DNA of 25,000 nt. Source: Prorocentrum cordatum (lineage: Eukaryota > Sar > Dinophyceae > Prorocentrales > Prorocentraceae). Of this stretch, positions 1 through 10,300 are shown piece after piece. Position 1 is the stretch's first letter; each line of letters begins with the position of its first letter. The translations under genes and the position numbers were made by a program. The notes beneath the pieces were generated by a model. It was not told where the DNA came from, did no database searches, and saw nothing but the letters and a program-made list of their open reading frames with translations. The DNA is taken from assembly GCA_963575745.1 (NCBI GenBank), contig CAUYUJ010011581.1:1-25000 (forward strand), read 5' to 3'.

Positions 1-30
1 TCCTCCTCCTCCTCCTCCTCCTCCTCCTCC
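1..30. repeat. (TCC)n microsatellite, truncated by the window edge
   Basis: Ten uninterrupted TCC units, followed by a C/T-rich run. The array probably continues upstream. Confidence 0.95.
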
Positions 31-570
31 CCCTCTTCTCTGTTAAAAGCTTACTGGAAGCGTCTTGGAGGGGTGCTTCAGGGAGTTATTAGGGGCCGGC
101 TGGGGACCCATGAGTCTCGTGGCCGTTTGGGGCACGATGGTTCCACAGAGTTCTCCCGACAACGTTCGTTTGAACCACCTTGGGATTTTCTGGGCCAGTC
201 TTGGGGCCGTCTTGGGCAGTTTGGTGGACTTCGTGGAGCTCACTGAGCATTTCCCGAGGCAATCTGAAACCGAGAAGCCGTGGAAGCAGGACTCTCATGG
301 ATGTATTGAGAGCTTTCCAGTGCCTTGTGTCTCTCAGGGCCTCGCTGGGGGGCCTCTTTGAGTGTCGCTCTGAGCATTATTGGAGCAGCTTGGGGAGGTC
401 TTGAAGTCTCTGGATGCTAGTGGGACCGTCTTTGGATGGTAAGTGTTTTGAAAACTGTCGTTGGCCGCCTTGGATCCGACTAGAGACCGAGAGCAACACC
501 ATGGAACAAGACCAGGTGGCGACTTTCAGACCCTGGTCGCAGCAGAGGGTTCGCCCCCGGAAAATTGCAG
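1..570 (+). other. 3' part of an upstream intron
   Basis: No coding segment is supportable here. It opens with a TCC microsatellite (1-30), continues with a degenerate CTTGG/GGGG-rich stretch (about 60-430), and ends with an acceptor-like AAAATTGCAG at 561-570, directly before the first glucan synthase exon. Short ORFs in several frames have no family features. Confidence 0.6.
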
Positions 571-1314
571 AAACATTACCACGCAACGAAGAGGTACTCG
601 AGCGTACTCGCCCAGCATGCCGGAGGCACGGTGGCGGATCAGTGGCCCTTGTCCATGGTGTTGTGGTTGTTCGCTATTGCCCTGTACTTGCGCGACGTGG
701 ACTCCGACTTCTCTGGCAGAGTGGCCGTGACTGGCGACCGGCGCTTTTCTGGGTTCGTGGTCTTGTTGGTGGACTTGGCGTTTCAGTGCGTCGTGAATTG
801 TTGTTGGTTATTCGTGAGCACCCCCGTCAGTTCCGCCAACATCAAACATTCCGTCCTCGGTTTCCAACGCGTCGGGAGTTTTTGCAGGCTCATCGTCTTG
901 GTGCCTATAACCTTGGTGGTCTTCTGGGTCGAGGGTGATCTGCAGGCACTGGACGATCTGGCTGGGCTCGAGGACGTGCTCGGAATGAGCTCCCAGAGTG
1001 CCAGGACCGACTTCTGGTTCGTGCCGTACGCATACCTGCTGCTGCGGTTTGCATTCGGGCTGCTGCCCAAACATGGTCTGGGAGAGCGTCTGAGGTTCAA
1101 CGACTCGGCAGATCAGAAGGGGCATCACAAGCGGATCGGTTTCTTCTGGGTCGTCTTCGGGCTCATCTGTTTCGTGTCCTATTACGGGGTGCTCACGGGG
1201 ATGGCCAGGTCCCTCACCCCGAAGGGCATGTGCCAGCTCGGCGACAACGACGACGACTTCTGCGAGGACAGGCAGCTGATTCTGGGCAGTGGGCTTCCAT
1301 CCATCATGTGGAAG
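571..1314 (+). CDS. Glucan synthase exon 1 (first in window): N-terminal membrane block
   Basis: 248 codons. The acceptor is ATTGCAG at 564-570. Roughly five hydrophobic segments are visible: around LSMVLWLFAIALYL, a longer one around FSGFVVLLVDLAFQCVV, LIVLVPITLVVFWV, FWFVPYAYLLLRFAFGLL, and FFWVVFGLICFVSYYGVL. This fits the transmembrane cluster that precedes the catalytic domain in callose synthases. After the last segment comes an acidic stretch, GDNDDDFCED, that I do not recognise. I end the exon at ATGTGGAAG (1314), phase 0, because exon 2 then continues with DTQ, a tripeptide found at this point in plant homologues (from memory). The open frame runs to 1425, so a later donor is possible. 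Confidence 0.8.
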
Positions 1315-4300
1315 GACTCCCGGCGGGACACCGACCGTGCACCTGCACCGATCTTGGGTTATGTCGGGCGTGTCCCCCTACACCAGAATTTTCGAACAAA
1401 AAAATTAAACAAAAAAAAATCCTAAAAAGGTAGAAAATATTCAAAAATAGTCCCCAGACTATGTTTGGACTATTTGTTGATTATTGTTTGGGTTTTTTTT
1501 ATTTTTCGTCGAACATCCCCCTGTAGGGGGACAGGCCCGACTTAAATCTTGGGTCCAGGATCGACCTGCCCAGGACCGGCGCACACGGCATACGGTTGCT
1601 GCCCTCCCAGGACACGCAGTGCGTCGCGTGCATGACCAGCGTGGTTTCCTCTTGGCTGCTTGCGGCCATCGGCAGCTTCCTGATCCCATACTTCATCTTC
1701 AACTGTTGCGTGGCCTTCATGGGATCCTCCCTCGGCGTGTCCCGCGGGCTCGTCGAGACTAACATCTCTTCCCTGGACTTCTCCGTGTACTCTTTGTCAT
1801 CGGAGTTCGATAGGCATCGGGCAGTGCCAAGGGGGGTCACCACTGGCGGGGTCACCACCTCTGCCTGGAAGTCGAAGATCGAAGAGTAGAGATGACGAGG
1901 ATCGAGAGGCCTCGGACGCGTGTAAGCGTCTTTGGGATTCCTGTGGGGCTCTGAGGGCTTCGCGGGGACCCGTTTCCTTGAGGATGTGGCGACCCCTTTT
2001 GAGGTGACTTTTTGTTGGCATTCCTCGGAGGCAGCGAAAGTCTGAGGCTGGGTGGGTGTCGCACGGCACTGTCCTGCACGCCATCTACGGCAAGGATTGG
2101 AAGAAGGTGTGGGCAGTGATGGTCGAGGGGCTCTTCGACGATTGCTTGATAAACCAGCCAGTGCGCGACAAGCTGCTGGCCGCCGCAAGCAGCGGTGGCA
2201 TGGCGGAACTGAAAGATTCTGAATCGTTACGCATTTTGCCACAAGCCATGCAGCGCATCGGGTACTTGTTCGCGAGCCACCGCGAGATCCTGTCTAACAG
2301 ACGGATCAGTTTCGCGCCGTACTGCGGCAATGACAGAGATGTTCACTGCGACGCACTGGGGGTCACGCACCCAGGCCGCATTCCTTCGCTGACGCAGATA
2401 ATCCCGGTGTACAGCGAGGACGGGATCATGAGCATCAAGGAGCTCTTGGGCAAGCCTGCGGGCGGCTCCGTCGCCACCACGCTCGAGTTCCTGGTCTCGC
2501 AGTTCCCGGACGAGTGGAAGATCTTCGCCGAGACCGTCCGGCTGCACCCGACCGAGCTGTACGACAGGCTGGCCGGCGGGCGGTGCACGCCGCAGCAGCA
2601 GGACCAGGTGCGCGAGTGGGCGTCGCACCGCGCCCAGTCCGTGATCCGCACCGTGAACGGCGCGGTGCACTACCACAAGGCCCTGCACCTGCTGCTGAAC
2701 CGCGGCGAGGGCGTCGGCTTCGAGGACGTGCGGCGCCGCGTGCAGCTCATCCTCGCGCACCAGACGTACGGCAAGGTGAGCATGTCCAAGGCCAGCAAGG
2801 CCACGCTCCGCAGCGGCATGCTCACCTTCAAGGGGGCGCACGGGCTGAAGGCCGGCGACACGGTGCGCCTGTCTCTGCAGGCGCGCTCGACCATGGATCT
2901 CACGGGGGGCCTCGTCTTCAAGAAGGCGGTCGACAAGTTCAAGGACAACTTGAGGCCGAAGGTTCGAGTAGGGAATCGACTACAGAATTGATTTGCACCA
3001 GAGTTGATTTGCTGCTCGAATCTACGCACAGATGCGTGGAGTGGTCGTAGACCGACGAATCTCCTACGCACCTTTCGTGGATTCGACCAGAATACTAAGT
3101 CTGGGATCCATCAATCTTGCAGTCGGTGCCCCACCCGAGAGGCGCCGGCGCCCGGAGACGACGGCGCGGAGGCCCTGCCGACCCTGCTGGGGAGAGCGAT
3201 GGCTGGCAGCAGGGAGCGCCCCAACTGCCTGGTGTTCTCGCTCACCATCGTCAACGTGGACCACGCCAAGCTCGTCGCAGACAAGGCTCGGCGGCGAGCG
3301 AGGGGGGGGGGAGGCGAGAAGGAGGAGGCCCTCTCGGAGGGCGGCGGGGCTCCTCGGGAGCCCTCCGGCCCTCTGAGAACGTGCCTGTGCCTCCGGGGGA
3401 GCTCGGGAGGCCTCTCAGGAGTCAGGAGGGGAAAAAACGCACAGACACAATTAATCGTCGATTCCCAAGGAAATATGGGAAAATATGGGAAGTGGGGGGG
3501 GGAGACAAAAACCTAGAAAATATAAGAAAATATGGGGAATCCTTTTATCTGTGTGTATTTATTTGTGTGTGTCTCAGGGCCCCTTCAAGAAGGCCCGCCC
3601 CTTCTCTTTTCCCCCCGGGCTCGCCGCCAAGAGGCCGCCCTCAAGTCGCTCGAGGCCGCGGTCAAGGAGGCGGTGGTGGACGAGAGCGCCGGCGCGGTCG
3701 GGCTCGAGGACGAAGTCGGGCATGTCTCGCTATAGGAGAAGCATTTACAGATAGTCTGGGAACGATTTTTCTATAACGTTGTTTGACTATGTTTGAGCAT
3801 TTGTGGACTATTTTTCATTTTTCGTCCAAAATCCGCATGTAGGAGGCCATGCCCGACCTAACTCGAGGACGTGACGCTGACGACGTCGGCGGTGGAGGGC
3901 GCCGGCAGCGCGGGCGGGGACCTGCTCGGCATCCTCGGCTGGACCCAGGAGGATCAGAAGGCCTGCGGCCGCTGCAGCAGGCCCCCCATTGAGACTCTCC
4001 AGGTCTGGGCCTCCCAGGTAGGGTCGGAGTAGATGGGGTCGGAGGATCGCGCCACATCGCCGATGCATCGCCGATGCGGCTCGATGTGGAGCCCGATTTG
4101 CTTCACGTCGGCGTCGCCGATGCATCGCGGACGTCGACGATGCATCCCCGGTGCATTGCTGATACATCGCTGATGCATCGCCGATGCATCTGCGATGCGG
4201 CGCGGTCCTCCGACCCCATCTACTCCGACCCCATCTAGGAGGCCTCTACCAGACCCCCTCGAGTCGTGAAAAAACACGGCGGGAGCTGTTTCGCTGTTTT

Positions 4301-7300
4301 CGGCCTCCTTGGGAACAGAGAGGCTCGCGTCTCGAAAAAGTCAGGACGTGAGGCTTTTGGCCGTTTTTAGGGCCCCTCGGGGCCCTTACCAGACCTCGGG
4401 GCTGTCAAAAAACGACTCGGGACGAAAAACCGGTCATGGGGAATGGGTAGAGACTTCTGGCGATCGACGTGACGAAGAAATGGTGACGTCGGGGGTCTGG
4501 GTCCGGCATGGAGGACTCCCTCGGCGACGTCACTGTCGTCCTCCCTCCCTCCCTCCTGAAGGGGAGGGACGGAGAGGCGCAGGCCCGGCCCCTCTTCCAT
4601 TTTGAGTCCTGCGGGTCCTTGTACAGGACGGATATCCAAAAGTGGTCAAAGAATAGTCTGGGGACGATGTTTAGGGTTATTGCGAATATGCTTGAACATG
4701 TGTTGCATGCTTTGGCTACTTCTGCATCAAAATCTATCTGTAGGAGGACACGCTCGACCTGACTCTTCCTGCGGGGAGGGGGTCGTGGATCCTCGGGGCG
4801 CGGACCCGGAGTGGCGGGGGCGCGTGACCCCGGGAGCGCGGCTCCAGTGCGATGCACAGGGGATTTCGTGGTGCTGGGAGCGTGGCCCCGTGTCAAGCTT
4901 CAGCACGGGCCTTGGCCCCGAGAGCGCGGATGCAGCCCAGTGCCCTTGTGGTCGTGGCCCTGCGGGCGCGGACGGGGGATCGTGGCTGTAGGAGCACGGA
5001 TCCAGCTCCACTTGCTCGGGTCGAGGCCACGCGAGCGCGGATCCGACGCAAGGCACAGGGGACCGCACCTCTTCTGCAGAACTAAAGGCTGTGTAATTAG
5101 TCCACCAGCCTTGGGAGCGCGGACGCTCCATAGTTTAAAAAGGACTGCGGCCCTCGGAGTGTGGATCCTGCGCAGGTGATGCGGGGTCGTCCTCGTGGGA
5201 GCGCGCAGCGAGCGCTGTCTACAAACGGTCGTAGCTGTTGGAGGGCGGATCTCTGGTCATTTACCGATCGTCTTCTCCAGGGGTTCGCGAATCCAGCGTA
5301 GCCTATGCAGGATCATGGCTTTGCGAAGGTTGGTCGTGGCCCTTGGGAGCGCAGACCCAGGGTCAGGTATACAGTCAAAAACCCTGATAAGGACGCGCGA
5401 CTTTGCTCAGGGTACCCTTGCGTCCTTGCTCTTCCTTGCCCTTGCGTCCTTGAGGTTTTCGTCGTCCGCCGCCCCACAAAAATTCCAACTTCGGCTTCCA
5501 AGGGTCTCGCGTCCTCACCGCGCGTCCTTCTTAGGGTTTTGGACCGTAAGGGACCGCCGCCGTGGGACATCGGACCCACTGCAACTTGGCAGGGATCGCG
5601 GCCCTGGGGGGCCCCGATCCAGCGAGGTGTGCGCGAGGTCGCGGCCCTCGGGGCGCGGCCCCGGCGGAAGTTGCCTCGTGGCCCCGCGGGCGCAGAGCCG
5701 GCGTGGCTCACGGGGCAGCGTGGCCCGGCGCGCACGGAGCCCAGCGCAGCTCCCGAAGGGGGACGCGGCCCCCGTGAGCGCGGGCTGGTGGTGCCGTCTG
5801 CGACGTGCTGCTGTGGAGGCGCGCGCGGCCGCAGACGGGCTCACGGGGATGCCAGGGTTTCGGTGGTGCGGGAACCTGTGGCCCGCGCGTTCCTGCGATT
5901 CGCTGTGTCGTGTTCGCTCGACGCATTCGCAGGTCGGAAATGTAGGAGACCGTGGTTCGCGACTTCCCACAATTGGGTCTTCAACATCACCGTTGAGCAA
6001 CATCGCCGTTAGCCCGACCTTGGCGTGGGTTCAGCGCAGTGTGCGCAGCATGCAGTCAAGACGCCGAAGTGAGGACCACTTTGGGCTCAGGAGGGGCTAT
6101 GGATCTGGGGCCGTTGATTAGGTTCAGGTCGGGAAGCCTATTCGTGGCCGAGGCTCGCCGTCGCCAGAAAAGCCCCTTCGTTTCTTTAGTTGGCGGCTTC
6201 CTGGCAGTACGGCGACTGCAGTTGCCCTGGGAGCGCGGATCACTAAACATGTACTTGGGATCCTCCCCTTGGGATCGCAGATGCAGCGTATTTCACGAGA
6301 GATCGCAGCCCTGCGAGCGCGGACCCTCAGACACTCACCAGGGATCGCGGTTTTCGGAGTGCAGGCCCAGCGTCATTTTAGAGGGGTCGTCTCTTGGGGT
6401 GGCACACATCTGGCGTCACGTGCAGAGGGTCGCAGCCATGGGAGCGTGGGTCCATCGTAAGTTCTACGGGGGTTCTTCCGCAGGGGGGGCGAAGACGACT
6501 ACTGCATTCAACCTTTCACATCACCACAGCAGCAGCGAAGCCAGTGCAGCGCGATCGCTCGCAGCCTGGAGGCCCCACAGGGGCGCCAGCGGATTTCGAG
6601 CCGGCCATCAGCGTGGAGTGCACGATCACGCCGCCGCCATCCACCATTGTCGCGCACCTGGAGGGGCAGCTCGGATCAAGCAGCACGCTGAAGTACACGC
6701 TCATCGCGGCCATCGAGGCCGCCGGGGGCTTGCACCAGGTCGCGGAGGGCGAGGTGAGGCTGGGCGGGGTTGGCGCCGTGAGTCGCACGGGCCCGGCCGG
6801 TGGCGCCGAGGCCGATTTCAAGGACTTCGTCAGCGGGGCTTTCTACACGGTCGGTAGCGTCCTGGAGGACCAAAGGGTGACGTTGGTGGGTTGCTCTGCG
6901 AACGGCGGACAGGTGATGTGTGAGAAGGTGGAGGCGAACAAGCGCGACCAGGATCTGCATTACATGCTGAGCAAGCATAAAGGCTACCCGTTCTTCGTGG
7001 CTATCGATTTCCAGCGCGGGAAGACACATCCGCGCCTCGAGGAGTTGATTGACCAGCACGTACGGGGCAGCAGCAAGGATCGGGGACAAACCTTGGTGTG
7101 GAAGGGCTCAAGAGAGCGCATCAGCCACCCCCAATCGCCGACTGATCGCAGAGAGGGTCCCGATAGCCCACCCCGCCCAGGAACGTGCGGTTTCGCTATC
7201 GGGGGCCTGTCGCCGATCTGTTGGCGATGACGCTCCCCCTCGCAAGGACGAGGGCGTGATGTTCAAGTACGCCAGCGTCCTGATCAAGTACCGCTACTTC

Positions 7301-10300
7301 CGCGTCGGCGGAAGGGACGAGCGCCAGCAGGACGACTGGCCGGTCGAGGTGGTCCACGTGCTCCCGAGGGCCCGCGGGCTGCTGATCGGCTCCGAGGGCA
7401 ACCTCACGCAGGGCAAGTCGGGGAACCAGCTGGGCGCGCTGCGCTTCGCCGAGGGCCACTTCTTGCAGATGATGGACGCCAACATGGGCTGCTACTCGGG
7501 CGAGTCGTTCAAGGCTCGAGGAGGAGCGACAACAGACGAGCACACACGCTCAGGAGCCCTCGCGCGGACCTCTCGGCCCGACGAGCTGGGCCCCCGGCGC
7601 GCTCCGCGCGCCAGGGGAGGGGGCCCAGCACTAGGGGGCCACATGCGAACCCTACCCCTGACCCCACGATTTTGGAGGGGGAGGGTGGGGTTCACTTCGC
7701 TCGGGAGCTCTCGAGCGAAGTGAACCCCACCCTCCCCCTCAAAAATCGTGGGGGGTAGGGGTAGGGTTCGCATGTGGCCCCCTAAGCACGGATCCAAGAC
7801 ACCCGAACAAAAACATACCGTTTCAAGCTCCCAGACATCCGGGCGGACCTCCGAAAGTTTCTGATGTTTCCCGTGCTTTGCTCCTCCACAGGTGCCCGTG
7901 GTTCTCCAGGGCTTCTACCCGAAGCCCACGGGAAGCGGCTCCGAGCACCGGCTGGCCCTGAGAGCCAGGATCATCGGCTTCCGAGAGCACATCTTCACGA
8001 GGTCGCACGGGCTGGTGGGCACCATCATGGCCGACTCCGAGTGGACGTTCGGCACCCTGGTGCAGCGGCTGCTGGGCTTCCTCAACGTGCGCATGCACTA
8101 CGGCCACCCGGACTTCATGGACTGCTTCTGGGCCTCGAACCGCGGCTCCGTGTCAAAGGCCTCGCCGCACATCAACCTGTCCGAGGACATCTTCGCCGGC
8201 CTCAATGTCAACGCTCGCGACGAGCGGTCGCTCCATACGGACATCTTGGAGTGGGAGAAGGGGCGTGAGGTGCAGTTCTGCGCCGGCTCTGGCTTCTTCT
8301 GGAAGATCTCCTCCGGCAGCGTGGGGCTCATGCGCACTCGCGACCTGCGCAGCCTGTGCGGCAGGGCCTCCATCATGCAGTCCGTCGCCCTCTACTTCGC
8401 CACGGTGGCCTGGTGCCCGAAGGAGAAAGAAGGGCATGAACGCAAACTGTCGGAGTTCCGCGCGGATTCCTCGGATCGGCGCTGAGAGCCCTCCTGGCGG
8501 CGCCTCGGGCGTCGCCCCTGGCGCGCTCTTCGCGCCGGGGAGCGGGGGGGCGTCGGCGCAGATGCAAGACATCCGCGCGGACCTCCGAAAGTTTCTGTTC
8601 ATGCCGTGCTTCATTCCTCCAGGTACGTGCACAACATCCTCGTGGACTACGGCACCGAGCTGTACGTGTTGCTGTTCGTATTCATGACGTTCGCCTCCAA
8701 GTCCCTCAACGACCTGGGCGCGCTCGGGTCCGCGCTGGCGGTGGAGTGGTTTATTCGGGAGGCCTGCGCGGTTCCGCTGGCCCTCACACAAACACGAATA
8801 AGAAAAACGAGGACATATCCATTCCTTTCGACACATATGGCGCGTCTAATCAGGACCGCCTTATTCCAAAAGAAAACATGAGGATGATGATGACAGGGGA
8901 GGAAGAGGATGAGGAGAAGGAGGAGGAGGAAGAAGAAGATGATGAGAATGAGCAGGAGAAGGAGGGGGAGGAATGAGGAAGGAAGGAAGGAAGGAGTGGA
9001 CACCACAGTGCTCTATTCAAAACGAGAACCAGCCAACGGAGGGTTCGGGGGAAATATTATCCTGGCGACGGACCCAACCATATGCAGTGACTATCGTCTT
9101 CGACGAAGCTCCCTATGGGGCCACGAAACGTGTGAGAGGTGTGCCGGAAATTGCGGGGAGCCGCATGCGAACTCTGCCACTGGGGCCTTCGGTGGAGCTC
9201 CATACTGGGCCACGAAGCACGTGAGTGGCGTGCCGAGATGAACGGTGGAACCGCATGCGACCCCTGCCGCTGCGGCCTTCGGTGGAGCTCCATATGAGAG
9301 GGGGGCTGGGCGACACGCGTGAGGTGTGTGCGGAAACGCGGTGTGGAACCGGATGCGACCCCTGCCATTGCGGCCTTCGGTGGAGCCCCCTATGGGGCCA
9401 CGAAACGAGTGAGAGGGGTGCGCCGAAATGGAGGTGGAATTGCACGCGAACTCTGCCACTGCGGCCGTGGGTGGAGCTCGCTATGGGGCTACGCAACGAG
9501 TGAGGGATGTGCAGAAATGGCGGTGGACCCGCATGTCAACCCTGCCACTGGGGCCTTAGATGGAGCTCCCTATGGGGAACGACACGTGTGAGGGGTGTGC
9601 CGAAATGGGTGTGGAACCGCTTTCTAACCCTGCCACTGGGGCCTTCGATGGAGCCCCCTTATGGGGCTGCGAAACGTGTGAGGGCTGTGCCGAAATTGGG
9701 GGTCGAACCGCATGCGAACTCTGCCACCCACTGCCGCCTTCGGCGGAGCTCCCCATGGGGCATGCAACGTGTGAGAGGCGAGCCGAAGTGAGAGGTGGAA
9801 CCGCATGTGAACCCTGTCATTGCGGCCGAAGTTGGAGCTCCCTATGGGGCCACGACACGCGTGAGGGCTGTGCCGAGATGGGGGTGGAACCGCAAGCGAC
9901 CCCTGCCATTGCCGTAATGGGTGGAGCTCCCATGGGGCCACGCAACGTGTGAGGGGTGTGTCGAGATGGGTGTGGAGCCGCATGCGAACAGTGCCATTGG
10001 GGCCTTCGGTGGAGCCCCCCATCGGGCCGCGAAATGTGCAAGGGGTGATGGGAGGAGGGGAGGAGGAGTGGAGAGGAGGACGCAGGGCGCTGCCTTTTCA
10101 GAACGAGGACCCAACACCACAGGATGGTTGGGAAAACACCTGGACAGGGCGAATGAGATCTGGATAAATTCTGACATCCTCGCGTCACGAAGAGATCACG
10201 ACGGGAGGCTGTTTCCCATTTTCGGCCCGGGGCCTCACCGGGCACCGAAGCGTTCAAAAAATACGCAGGGACGTCCCCGACCTTCTGTACACACGGGGCG

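Larger units (their letters stand above)
3899..6580 (+). other. Intron 6 (about 2.7 kb, GC-AG), repeat-filled
   Basis: Donor GAGG/GCGCCGG, acceptor GGCCCCACAG at 6571-6580. In order it holds a hairpin element (4018-4238), a dispersed repeat (about 4243-4440), introner copy 3 (4600-4762), a degenerate GGGAGCGCGGATC array (about 4790-6450) and a short dispersed word (5497-5535). ORFs of 235-308 codons over the array are open because of GC-rich composition and show no domain. Confidence 0.7.

Noticed and set aside
5195-6121. 308-codon + ORF in intron 6
   Set aside because: Runs across a degenerate GC-rich satellite; low-complexity Arg/Ser/Pro content and no family features.
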